Shown here: positions 19,140-26,920 of the stretch, piece after piece
How the letters are laid out: each line of letters starts with the position of its first letter
Position numbering within the stretch: the first letter of the stretch is position 1
NCBI GenBank assembly: GCA_029863385.1
Contig: JAOTVU010000041.1
Span: forward strand, 1 to 33,297
Direction of reading: 5' to 3'
Length of the DNA: 33,297 nucleotides
Origin: Acidimicrobiia bacterium
Lineage (GTDB): Bacteria > Actinomycetota > Acidimicrobiia > Acidimicrobiales > SZUA-35
Notes under the pieces: model-generated
What the model saw: only the letters and a program-made list of their open reading frames with translations
Told to the model about the DNA's origin: nothing
The model's database searches: none
Position numbers and translations under genes: made by a program

Positions 19140-20035
19140 CGGACGGTCCGCCCGCTCCGCCCGAGCCTCAGGAGCGGGCCCGCATCTACGACCAGGGTTT
19201 CCGCCGCTACCACGGGGCCCGGACCGGTGTCGGCGGTGCCGTCCGCTCGCTGGTCAAACACAGCCTTCGCCAGTCACTGGGGATCGGGCGATCGGCACGC
19301 TACAAGCTGGTACCGCTGCCGATCATCTTCATGGCATTCGTGCCGGCCATCGGTCTGATCGCTCTGGCTGCGCTCATCCCCGTCGGCACCGAGGACTTCC
19401 TGCCGACCTACGCCGAGTACTACGCCCTCGTGGTCGCCGCCCTCTACCTGTTTGCCGGGCTGGTGTGCCCGGAGCTGTTGTGCAACGACCGCCGGACCGG
19501 CATGCTCGGCGTCTATCTGGCGTCGCCGTTGGATCGCCCCCGTTACCTGTTGGGCAAGGCCCTGTCGGTCATGCTTCTGTTGCTGGTGGTCACGCTCGGT
19601 CCGCCGCTGCTGACGTTGATCGCGTTCACCCTGCAGAACGAGGGTCCGGACGGGTTCGGCCAGTGGATCACCGTGTTTCTCCGGATCCTGGCCTCGTCCG
19701 CCGTTGTCGGAGCCATCTATGGCGCCGTCGGCCTGGCGATCAGCGCGTCGACCGACCGTCGGGTCGTTGCCACCGCCACCATCCTCTCGGTCATCCCCGG
19801 CTCGGCGATCGTCACGGACATACTGGTGAACGACGGCGGTATGTCGCCGGTGTTGCGCCTGGCCAACGTCATGTTCCTGCCCCGTGCGCTCGTCCACCGC
19901 ATCCACGCGGAACGTGGCGGCTGGCCGTTGGGCGAGAATCCGACGTGGACGCTGTGGCTGGCGTTCTTCGGCTGGCTGGCGCTGTCGGCGGGCTGGATCT
20001 GGTATAGCTACCGTGACCTGGTGGTCCAGCGGTGA
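19136..20035 (+). CDS. ABC-2-type transporter permease, first of two
   Basis: A 299-residue membrane protein with about six hydrophobic segments after a polar N-terminal region of about 60 residues. CNDRRTGMLGVYLASPLDRPRYLLGKALS is typical of the cytoplasmic coupling loop of ABC-2 permeases that read as gene-order partners of the ATPase. Hydrophobic stretches include VPLPIIFMAFVPAIGLIALAA (about 59-79) and a C-terminal LWLAFFGWLALSAGWIWY. Both neighbouring ATPase genes overlap it by four bases (ATGA before, GTGA after), so the operon is translationally coupled. It probably pairs with one or both ATPases as an exporter of unknown substrate. Confidence 0.85.
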   Translation: MTDGPPAPPEPQERARIYDQGFRRYHGARTGVGGAVRSLVKHSLRQSLGIGRSARYKLVPLPIIFMAFVPAIGLIALAALIPVGTEDFLPTYAEYYALVVAALYLFAGLVCPELLCNDRRTGMLGVYLASPLDRPRYLLGKALSVMLLLLVVTLGPPLLTLIAFTLQNEGPDGFGQWITVFLRILASSAVVGAIYGAVGLAISASTDRRVVATATILSVIPGSAIVTDILVNDGGMSPVLRLANVMFLPRALVHRIHAERGGWPLGENPTWTLWLAFFGWLALSAGWIWYSYRDLVVQR

Positions 20036-21012
20036 CGGTCGACGCCGAGGAGGTCGACCCCTCCGCTGCCGCTGCCCGCTCTGTTCCCGCCGACGCGTCG
20101 GTGGTGTTGCGCCAGGTGTCGAAGTCGTTCGGTCCCCTCGTGGCGGTTTCGGACATCGACCTGGTCGTCCGCCCGGGAATCACCGCCATCCTCGGGCCGA
20201 ACGGTGCCGGCAAGTCCACGCTGTTGCGCCTGATCTGTGGCCTGGCCAAACCGACCACCGGGTCGGTATGGGTGGCCGGCGGTAATCCCCGGTTCGACGA
20301 CACGGCTCGAGGCCACATAGGTCTCGTCCCTCAACAGGACGGCGTGTTCGAACGGCAGGCCGCTTTGGAGACGGTCACGCTGGCGGCCACGTTGAGCGGG
20401 CTCGAGAATCCAGAAGCGCAGGCCCGGCGGGCCCTGAACACGGTGGAACTGGATCCCGATCTCGGTCGGCCCGTCGGCACCTTTTCCAAGGGGATGCGGC
20501 AGCGGGTGAAGGTGGCACAGGCGCTCGTGCACGATCCGACGGTACTCGTGCTCGACGAACCCTTGAACGGCCTGGATCCCAGGCAGCGGCAGCACATGAT
20601 CGAGCTGTTCCGGCGGCTCGGCGACGCCGGGCGCACGGTTCTGGTGTCGAGCCACGTGCTCGACGAGGTCGAACGCTTCGGTTCCCGGGTCGTGGTGGTG
20701 GCCAAAGGCCGGCTGGTCGCCGAGGGCGATTTCCACGAGATCCGCGATCTGCTCGACACCCAACCCCACCGGTTGCGGGTGAACTGCGCCGACGCCCGCT
20801 CCCTCGCTGCCGAACTGATCCGCTCCAGCGCTGTCCTCGGCTGCGACATCGTCGACGACGAGACCGTGGAGCTGACCACCGACGACGTTCGAGCGGCCCG
20901 ACGCCTCCTGCTGGCCGCCGGTCGGAATCTCGACCAGACACTGCACGCCATCACCCCGCTCGACGATGACCTCGAAAGTGTCTTCCGTTATCTGGTGGGG
21001 AGATCGGCATGA
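20032..21012 (+). CDS. ABC transporter ATP-binding protein, second of two
   Basis: A 326-residue ABC ATPase, clearly distinct from the one at 18144. Walker A GPNGAGKS is at 55-62, the signature FSKGM at 151-155 (first residue atypical) and Walker B VLVLDE at 171-176, followed by NGLD. SSHVLDE carries the H-loop histidine. The C-terminal accessory region ends in DDDLESVFRYLVG, as in ABC-2 exporter ATPases. It starts with GTG inside a GTGA overlap with the upstream permease, and its own stop overlaps the next permease start (ATGA). Two ATPases and two permeases in one run suggest a heteromeric complex or two related exporters. Confidence 0.92.
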   Translation: MTVDAEEVDPSAAAARSVPADASVVLRQVSKSFGPLVAVSDIDLVVRPGITAILGPNGAGKSTLLRLICGLAKPTTGSVWVAGGNPRFDDTARGHIGLVPQQDGVFERQAALETVTLAATLSGLENPEAQARRALNTVELDPDLGRPVGTFSKGMRQRVKVAQALVHDPTVLVLDEPLNGLDPRQRQHMIELFRRLGDAGRTVLVSSHVLDEVERFGSRVVVVAKGRLVAEGDFHEIRDLLDTQPHRLRVNCADARSLAAELIRSSAVLGCDIVDDETVELTTDDVRAARRLLLAAGRNLDQTLHAITPLDDDLESVFRYLVGRSA

Positions 21013-21737
21013 GCTCGGCGCGGCGGATCCGGGCGCTGTATCGGGCCCTGCTCGACCAGCAACTCACGAAGAGCCGGTTGCTGTTGATCGGCGGATTTTC
21101 GGTACTCGCCCTTGTCCTTGCCCTGTCGATCGGTAGCCAGGTCGAACCCGACTCCCGGACCGAAGCCATCGTCGGCTTCCTGTCGGTGTACGGCCTCGGT
21201 TTCATGGTGCCGATCCTGTCGCTGCTCTTCGCCTCGACCACCCTCGGTCAGCTCGTCGAGGACGAGACACTGGTGTACCTGTGGCTTCGCCCGAACCCCC
21301 GGTGGCAGCTCGCTCTGGCCGCCTGGGCTGCAGCGGCCACCATCGCCCTGCCGATCGCCGTCATCCCGCTGTCCGCTGCGGCGGCGATCGGAACCGGGGG
21401 CGACGGTGGCATCGTGGCCGCCACCGGGCTGTCGATGGGCTTGGCCGCCGTCGGCTACAGCGGATTGTTCGTGCTGCTCGGTCTGGTGTTCCGCCGGGCC
21501 CTGTTGTGGGGGCTGGTCTACATCTTCATCTGGGAGCTGTTCGTGGCCCGAGCCGGAGCGGGAGCGGCCCGTTTGTCGCTCAACACCTACCCGCATTCGG
21601 TTCTGGCCCGACTGACCGACATCGAGCTGCCGCTGGCCGAACGGTCGATGGCCGCAGGGCTGATCGTCCCGGTCGTGCTGGCCGGGCTGTCGGTGGCGGC
21701 GACGGCGTGGTGGCTGAACCGAGCCGAGATCACCTGA
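21009..21737 (+). CDS. ABC-2-type transporter permease, second of two
   Basis: A 242-residue membrane protein with about six hydrophobic segments (LLLIGGFSVLALVLALSIG, FMVPILSLLFASTTLG, the Ala-rich ALAAWAAAATIALPIAVIPL, and a C-terminal GLIVPVVLAGLSVAATAWW). LVEDETLVYLWLRPNPRWQLALA resembles the coupling loop of NosY/ABC-2-type permeases. It follows the second ATPase with a four-base overlap, so it is that protein's probable partner. No catalytic motifs are expected. The DUF3179 gene starts 70 bases beyond its stop, with no obvious terminator between, so that gene could be read from the same transcript. Confidence 0.82.
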   Translation: MSSARRIRALYRALLDQQLTKSRLLLIGGFSVLALVLALSIGSQVEPDSRTEAIVGFLSVYGLGFMVPILSLLFASTTLGQLVEDETLVYLWLRPNPRWQLALAAWAAAATIALPIAVIPLSAAAAIGTGGDGGIVAATGLSMGLAAVGYSGLFVLLGLVFRRALLWGLVYIFIWELFVARAGAGAARLSLNTYPHSVLARLTDIELPLAERSMAAGLIVPVVLAGLSVAATAWWLNRAEIT

Positions 21738-21807
21738 ACGTCGTCCCGTCCGGGTTCGGTGACCGGGCATCGGAATAGACGACGAACACTACCGGGTTGG
21801 GTGATGC

Positions 21808-22893
21808 ATGGAAGCCCCCCGCACCCGCGTCTGGCCGGTCTGGGTCATTGTTGCGCTGGGTGTGGCGGTCGTCGCCTCAACGATCTGGATGGCCTCGACG
21901 TCCCAGCGCGGAACCGAGCTGTCGGACTCCTCGACGGCCTTCCATCCCGACGATTGGGACGGAGCGTCACCCGACTTCGACCGAGACCTCTACAATCCGG
22001 TGTGGGAGGGGGAACAGTTGCCCGCCGGGTACCGTCCCGTCATCGCCCGCGACGGGATTCGGCCCGTGTACCGCCCGCTCTTCGTGCGGGCCGAGGACAG
22101 CGCCTGGCCCGATGACGAGCTGATCATCGGGGTGGAGATCGACGGTGATGCCCGAGCCTATCCCGTCGGCTTTCTGACCCGCCGGGAGATCCTGCTCGAC
22201 ATGCACAGGGGCATCCCCACGTTCGTCACCTGGTGACCGTTGTGCGGCACGGCGATGGTCCATCGTCGCGAGATCGACGGAAGAGCCATCGTGCTCGGCA
22301 ACCAGGGCGACCTCTGGGGCAACGCCATGACCTGGTTCGACCACGACACCGGCAGCGTCTGGAGCCAGCCGCTCGGCGAGGCCATCCTCGGTCCCCTGAC
22401 CGGTGAGACGTTCGACCTGATACCGTCGACCGTCCTCACCTGGGGGGGATGGCGAGACCGGCACCCGGAGACGGTGGCACTCGACGCCCCATCGCAGTGG
22501 AGCGGGTTCTCCCTCGATCAGATGGCCATCGTGGTCGAATTCGGCCCGGACTCGATGGCGTTCCCCGTCACCGATGTCCGTGAAGCGGGAGTGGCCAACG
22601 CCGTGGTGGGTGAGGTCCCGGTCGCCGTGACCGTCGACCCCGAGGGTGACTCTTGGACCGTGCTGTCGCGCCGTCTCGACGGTCGCACCGTCGAACTCGA
22701 ACGAAACGGCGATCAGCTGGTCGAGGTCGGCGGCGACGGCCGGTGGGACGCCGACCGGGGTTTGCGGATCGACGGCGCCGACGACTCACTCGACCTCCTG
22801 CCCGGCTTCACGTCGTTTCCGGCCGACTATGTGACGTTCTTCCCCGAGGGCTTCTTCTGGCAGCGTTCGGGCCTGGTCCCGGCCATGCCGTAG
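21808..22893 (+). CDS. DUF3179 membrane-anchored protein with in-frame TGA read as selenocysteine (candidate selenoprotein)
   Basis: Read through one TGA, this is a 361-residue protein with a single N-terminal membrane segment (about residues 9-30) and a large outside domain of the DUF3179 family. The TGA (22234-22236, codon 143) gives FVTW-Sec-PLCGTA; I know the family with CPLCGTA at this place, so the TGA replaces the first cysteine. Family homology runs on both sides in one frame: YPVGFLTRREI before, and GRAIVLGNQGDLWGNAMTWFD and TGSVWSQPLGEAI after. A SECIS-like hairpin follows at 22250-22268. TGA is a normal stop in neighbouring genes, so general recoding is unlikely. The downstream half has no proper start. 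Alternatives are a nonsense mutation or a base error. DUF3179 has no known activity; Sec-x-x-Cys suggests thiol redox work at the cell surface. Confidence 0.82.
22234..22236 (+). other. Recoded TGA (selenocysteine) codon, Sec143
   Basis: The codons around it read acc-tgg-TGA-ccg-ttg-tgc, that is T-W-Sec-P-L-C. It is the only in-frame stop in 361 codons of the DUF3179 gene and lies exactly at a conserved cysteine position. TGC or TGT to TGA is the substitution seen between Cys and Sec orthologues. Confidence 0.78.
22250..22268 (+). promoter_or_regulatory. Bacterial SECIS-like hairpin downstream of the in-frame TGA
   Basis: CGGCGATG at 22250-22257 pairs with CATCGTCG at 22261-22268 (eight pairs, one of them G-U), leaving GTC as the apical loop; opening the top pair gives GGTCC. 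The loop starts 21 bases after the TGA, within the 16-37 base range described for bacterial SECIS elements, and a G occupies the first loop position. The E. coli fdhF SECIS, as I remember it, also shows GGUC in its loop about 18 bases after its UGA. A competing stem at 22238-22254 has its loop too near the TGA. SelB binding is inferred, not shown. Confidence 0.6.
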
Positions 22894-22906
22894 CGGGTAC
22901 CGGGTG

Positions 22907-23686
22907 TCAGTCGAACAGCTCGATGTCGAACCAGTCCCGCAGGTAGCTGCGCCAGGCTCGGCTGCCGGGTTCGACGGTCGTGTCGGTTGTCCGCCCATCC
23001 TGCACGAGGCGGAGGCGATCGGTGGTCAAAGTGACCCGGTCCGGTCCATGGTCGAGCAGGCGAGTGGCCACAGGGCCCTGACGGAAATTGGACTGCCGGT
23101 CGTGGTAGAGACGGTCCGACGCCGGCTCGAAGTCGATGCGGGTCAACGCCACCCGCCGGAACCGGTACTGGGCCTCGGGAACGTCGCCGTCGCAGCGGAC
23201 GAGGGTTGTTCCCTCGGCGCTGGCCATGAAACCGAACGTTCCCGTGCGCCCGTCGAGTCGCTTGTCGGCCGACGTATTCAGTGGCAGCGGTGCGGCGAAG
23301 CCGTCACCGAAGCCGACATCGACCAGGTACGGACGGCTCTCGATCGTCACTTCCAGGGTCAAGTGGTCGACGATCCGATTCGGTCCGCCGAGCAGCACCG
23401 CGGCGCCGAGCAGCCGGACCTCGAAACCGAGAGCCTCCAGGAGGGCGGCGAAGGCGCCGTTGAGCTCGAAACACCAACCACCTCGACGCCGATCGAGCAC
23501 TTTCGACAGGCTCCAGGACCGATCGGTGGCAACACCGCGCTGGAAGTAGACGTCGAGATTCTCGAACGGCACCTGGGTGAGATGCACTCGCATGAGCTGC
23601 TCGACACCCTCCACGGTCGCCGGTGGAACGGCGTCGAGGCCGATCCGGTTCAGATACCGGGCAACGAGTTCATCATCAGGAGCCAA
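22907..23686 (-). CDS. Arylamine N-acetyltransferase
   Basis: A 259-residue NAT-family enzyme. The catalytic triad is visible: Cys72 in RRGGWCFELNG, His108 in DHLTLEV and Asp123 in YLVDVGFGD. VPFENLDVY (39-47) is a further family hallmark. These enzymes transfer acetyl, propionyl or similar groups from CoA to arylamines or hydrazines. The frame runs upstream through metZ as a shadow. The best start is TTG at 23684-23686, which gives the usual family length and N-terminus (ELVARYLNRIGL) and overlaps the metZ end by eleven bases. No ATG fits and no strong ribosome site is seen, so coupling to metZ translation is likely. It converges on the DUF3179 gene. Confidence 0.88.
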   Translation of the reverse strand: MAPDDELVARYLNRIGLDAVPPATVEGVEQLMRVHLTQVPFENLDVYFQRGVATDRSWSLSKVLDRRRGGWCFELNGAFAALLEALGFEVRLLGAAVLLGGPNRIVDHLTLEVTIESRPYLVDVGFGDGFAAPLPLNTSADKRLDGRTGTFGFMASAEGTTLVRCDGDVPEAQYRFRRVALTRIDFEPASDRLYHDRQSNFRQGPVATRLLDHGPDRVTLTTDRLRLVQDGRTTDTTVEPGSRAWRSYLRDWFDIELFD

Positions 23687-24866
23687 GGGAGGCCAGGGCC
23701 TGCGAGATGTCCCGGTACAGATCCTCGACGTCCTCGAGGCCGACCGAGATGCGGACCAGACCGTCGCCGATGCCGACCGCGGCACGGGCCTCGGGACCCA
23801 GACGCCGATGGGTGGTGGTCGCCGGGTGGGTGACGAGGGTCTTGGTGTCGCCGATGTTGTTGGAGATGTCGCACAGCTCCAGCCCGTCAACGAAGGTGAA
23901 GGCCCGCTCCTTGTCACCGACGTCGACGGTGAGGATCGTGCCACCGGAGGCCATCTGGCGCTCCGCCAGTTCAACCTGGGGATGCGACGGCAGGCTTGGG
24001 TATCGCACGGCGAAGCCGTCAGCGCTCAGCCGCCGGGCCAGCGTCAGTGCCGCCACGCTCTGGGCGTCGACCCGCAACCGCAGCGTCTCGAGGCCTTTGA
24101 GCAGCACCCAGGCGTTGAACGGGCTGAGGCTCGGGCCGGTATGGCGCGTGAACGGGACGAGGTACTCGGTGACGAACTCGTTGGACGCCAGGACCGCACC
24201 GCCCAGCGTGCGTCCCTGGCCGTCGATGTGTTTGGTGGCCGAGTACACGACCACGTCGGCCCCGAAGGTCATCGGCTTCTGCAGGATCGGTGTGGCGAAG
24301 ACATTGTCGACGATCACGATTGCGCCCACACCGCGGGCCCGCTCACAGACCGCGGCCAGGTCGATCAGCTCCAGGCTCGGGTTGGACGGCGTCTCCAGGA
24401 ACACCGCCCGGGCGCCGGAGGCCAGGGCCCGTTCCCATTCATCGACCGACGTTCCGTCGATCAGCTCGGTCACCACACCCAGGCGGGGCAGGATTTCGGA
24501 GAGGATGACGAAGCACGAGCCGAACAGCGCCCGGGAGCCGACCACCCGATCGCCGGCTCGAACGTAGCAGGCAAGAGCGGCGAAGACGGCTGCCATGCCG
24601 CTGGCGGTGGCCCGGCAGGCTTCGGCTCCTTCGAGCAACCGGAGCCGTTCCTCGAACGTGGTGACCGTCGGATTGCCGTAGCGGGAATAGATGTACCGAT
24701 CGTGGTCGCCGGCGAACGCCTTCTCGGCCTCCGCCGCCGACGAGTACACATAGCCGGAGGTCAGGTAGAGGGCCTCGGCCGTCTCGTCGAAGCGGGAGCG
24801 TTCGAGTCCGCCCCGGACCAGGGCGGTCGCCTCCGACCACTCGCCCGGGTTCAGCCCTGAATCCAC
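23676..24866 (-). CDS. metZ: O-succinylhomoserine sulfhydrylase
   Basis: A 396-residue PLP enzyme of the Cys/Met metabolism family. Tyr60/Arg62 (YIYSRYGNPT) and Asp187 (IVDNVF) contact PLP, and Lys212 in SATKHIDGQGR forms the Schiff base. The early ETAEALYLTSGYVY segment is typical of MetZ, which joins O-succinylhomoserine and sulfide to make homocysteine for methionine. The GTG at 24864-24866 was chosen because AAGGA lies nine bases upstream; a TTG at 24884 has none. The start overlaps the rhodanese stop by sixteen bases and its end overlaps the N-acetyltransferase start, so the three form one coupled operon. Cystathionine gamma-synthase or lyase activity is a less likely alternative. Confidence 0.9.
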   Translation of the reverse strand: MDSGLNPGEWSEATALVRGGLERSRFDETAEALYLTSGYVYSSAAEAEKAFAGDHDRYIYSRYGNPTVTTFEERLRLLEGAEACRATASGMAAVFAALACYVRAGDRVVGSRALFGSCFVILSEILPRLGVVTELIDGTSVDEWERALASGARAVFLETPSNPSLELIDLAAVCERARGVGAIVIVDNVFATPILQKPMTFGADVVVYSATKHIDGQGRTLGGAVLASNEFVTEYLVPFTRHTGPSLSPFNAWVLLKGLETLRLRVDAQSVAALTLARRLSADGFAVRYPSLPSHPQVELAERQMASGGTILTVDVGDKERAFTFVDGLELCDISNNIGDTKTLVTHPATTTHRRLGPEARAAVGIGDGLVRISVGLEDVEDLYRDISQALASLGS

Positions 24867-25261
24867 GGCAGCTCGTCCTTCCAACCGCCGTGGCGGTGTT
24901 GGTCACCGTCGAGCGGCCCCTCGAAGCCGGGTGCGATGTTGTGGACGTTGACGAAGCCGTTGGCCTGGAGCGTCTGAGCGCCGTCCTGGGAGCGGGCCCC
25001 GGATCGACACAGCAGCAGGATCGGCTGGTCGGGTTCGAGCCCCGCCGTGGCCTGTTCAACGAAACTGGGGTTGGCGGCACCGGTCGGGTACGTGGTCCAC
25101 TCGACCGTTCGCAGCTCGTTGGGCAGGCCGCTCAGGTCGGGGACGCCGACGAAGTTCCACTCGGCCGTCGTCCTGACGTCGATGAGCACGGCCGACGGAT
25201 CCCCGCTCAGCATCCGCCAGGCCTCGTCGAGGTTCAGCTGCGGAATGGGTTGGGAGCTCAT
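24851..25261 (-). CDS. Rhodanese-like sulfurtransferase
   Basis: A 136-residue single-domain rhodanese. IDVRTTAEW (27-35) is the CH2A-type motif and Cys85 in LLLCRSGARS is the persulfide-forming residue of the six-residue active loop. The domain is complete, with no signal peptide, so it is cytoplasmic. Single-domain rhodaneses commonly neighbour metZ in other bacteria. The overlap with metZ suggests that it handles or delivers sulfane sulfur or sulfide to MetZ, though this is an inference from position. The ATG at 25259-25261 is clear; its ribosome site is weak. Confidence 0.9.
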   Translation of the reverse strand: MSSQPIPQLNLDEAWRMLSGDPSAVLIDVRTTAEWNFVGVPDLSGLPNELRTVEWTTYPTGAANPSFVEQATAGLEPDQPILLLCRSGARSQDGAQTLQANGFVNVHNIAPGFEGPLDGDQHRHGGWKDELPWIQG

Positions 25262-25405
25262 GGGCGATCTCGTTTCGCTTCGGTCTTCTTGTACGTCCGG
25301 CTACCGATCGGGACCACCAAAAGCCGACCCAATCGGTAGGGAATCGGGCCAGCCTACCGCCGTCCGGCGACAGCACGGCCCGGTCCTGATCGACCTCGAT
25401 CTCGA

Positions 25406-25431
25406 CCTGCGGGACAGCGAGGTCCCGTGGG
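25406..25431. terminator. Hairpin downstream of the flippase gene
   Basis: A ten-pair stem can form, with CGGGAC at 25410-25415 against GTCCCG at 25422-25427, extended by G-U and C-G pairs, around a six-base loop. It lies 57 bases beyond the stop of the minus-strand flippase gene and upstream of the rhodanese gene. Termination is the probable role; there is no T-tract. Confidence 0.4.
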
Positions 25432-25487
25432 CCTCGATCCGATCCGTTCTCTCGGCGCCTGGAACCGCGCGGTCGAAGCGCAGGCGG

Positions 25488-26774
25488 TCAACGAGTCGCC
25501 GACGTCATCCTCGTCTCCAGGAGAACCGAACCGAGAACCACGGCGGCGAGAGCGGTCATGGCGAGCACCTGGACATTGACAACAGCCGGTAGCGAGGACC
25601 GGGCCAGCACAACCAGCACGGTCTGACCGACTGCTCCGATGACGAGGAGCCGGCTCTGGATCGTTCTCCCGAGGGAGAGCTGGTGGGTGACGACCAGGTT
25701 GGCCACGGCGAACAGCGAGGTTGCGGTGGCATAGCTGACCAACATCGACGCGGCGGCCTCGTACTCGGGACCGAGTATCGAACGGAAGAACAGGTTTCCG
25801 AACAGCGCGCTCGCTGCGACCATCCCACCACAGGCGACGCCGACAACGGCCAACCCGCCGACGAGGAGTTCGTCGGTGTTGGAGCCGGTGGCCTCCCGCC
25901 GGGCCACCGCCGGGAACAGGGTGGCAACGGCCGACCAGGAGAGGAAGAACACCGCACGTCCCATCAAGGCCACTGCGCTGTACACGCCGGCGGCATCTCT
26001 CGGGAACGCCGCCTTCACGATCAGGACATCGCCGTTGTTGATCAGAATCTGCCCGACGAGAAAGACGGCGGTCGGGGCGACAAACCGACGCAGATCTCTC
26101 ACCGCATCGGGCTCGAGGCGGTCGGCGGATTCGAGCGGCTGCAGGAAGCGCACGACGATCCACGTGACCACGAACGAAGCCGAGAGACCCGCCGTTGCAC
26201 CGGTCACGCCGAATCCGGCGGCCACCAGTCCGGCGGCCACGCCGAGTCGTGCCAGCATCTCGGCGATGAAGCTCGCCGCCAGTCGACCGAATCGTAGATG
26301 TCCCTGCAAGGTGCCACGTCGGACCGACTGGGTGAGGTAGGCCGGCATGCCGGCTGCAAGCAGCACGAACGGCCACGGATCTTCGGTTCTGAACAGCGTG
26401 GACCACAGCGGCGCCGGTAGCGCGATGATCGCCGCCATCACCAGCCCGGCCACAGCGGCACGGCGATACAGCCAGGCCACGACGGCCGCCCCCTGGGCGG
26501 GGCTACCCGACGCCTCATGCATTCCCACATAGCGGGCGGCGACCAGTTGCAGCGGGGCGGCGACCGCGGTGACGAGCAACATCAGCGTCACCATCAAGTT
26601 GGCGTCGGCGAACTCCGCAGGAGTCAACCATCGGCCAAGCAGCAGGTTCAGCAGATAATTGCCGCCGTTCGCCCCGAGCATGGCCACGGCCAGCACGGCG
26701 CCACCGCTGATCAGCGATCGACCACCGGTCACATCCGGCGCGTCATCGGCTTCGGTGGTCTCTACGTGGCCCAC
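25488..26774 (-). CDS. Polysaccharide flippase (Wzx/MATE-like, MOP superfamily)
   Basis: A 428-residue polytopic membrane protein with about 12-14 hydrophobic segments separated by short basic loops. GRSLISGGAVLAVAMLGANGGNYLLNLLLGRWLTPAEFADANLMVT near the start is a typical opening for lipid-linked oligosaccharide flippases, including an early Gly/Asn-rich first helix and a conserved L-x-P-x-x-F/Y segment. Such proteins move lipid-linked glycans across the cytoplasmic membrane. The GTG at 26772-26774 was chosen because GGAGGAGG precedes it; the longer frame to 26861 has no hydrophobic content and no ribosome site. It is divergent from the pyruvyl transferase and GT-C genes, with which it probably forms one surface-glycan locus. 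Confidence 0.82.
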   Translation of the reverse strand: MGHVETTEADDAPDVTGGRSLISGGAVLAVAMLGANGGNYLLNLLLGRWLTPAEFADANLMVTLMLLVTAVAAPLQLVAARYVGMHEASGSPAQGAAVVAWLYRRAAVAGLVMAAIIALPAPLWSTLFRTEDPWPFVLLAAGMPAYLTQSVRRGTLQGHLRFGRLAASFIAEMLARLGVAAGLVAAGFGVTGATAGLSASFVVTWIVVRFLQPLESADRLEPDAVRDLRRFVAPTAVFLVGQILINNGDVLIVKAAFPRDAAGVYSAVALMGRAVFFLSWSAVATLFPAVARREATGSNTDELLVGGLAVVGVACGGMVAASALFGNLFFRSILGPEYEAAASMLVSYATATSLFAVANLVVTHQLSLGRTIQSRLLVIGAVGQTVLVVLARSSLPAVVNVQVLAMTALAAVVLGSVLLETRMTSATR

Positions 26775-26777
26775 GCG

Positions 26778-26785
26778 CCTCCTCC
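26778..26785 (-). promoter_or_regulatory. Ribosome-binding site fixing a GTG start for the flippase
   Basis: The minus strand reads GGAGGAGG just upstream of the GTG at 26774, six bases away when the first GGAGG is used. It supports this start over upstream ones. Confidence 0.7.
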
Positions 26786-26920
26786 AGAACGGTCTCCTAG
26801 ATGCCTCGGACCACGGAGGGGAAAACTTGACCAAGAACCAACGTGACCGAAACGGGGTCAAGGACGGCCCTGTCCGGCCGACAGGAGAACGCGAAGTCGC
26901 GCCACGATCCAGGAGCTGCC

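Noticed and set aside
22238..22254. Alternative hairpin directly after the TGA as the SECIS
   Set aside because: Its loop would begin only eight bases after the TGA, too close by the published bacterial SECIS rules, and it has two G-U pairs. The stem at 22250-22268 fits better.
22240..22893. The second half of the DUF3179 gene as a separate gene with a TTG start
   Set aside because: The TTG is the leucine codon of the conserved PLC motif, there is no ribosome-binding site, and the upstream half in the same frame carries the rest of the domain plus the membrane anchor. A readthrough TGA explains both halves better.
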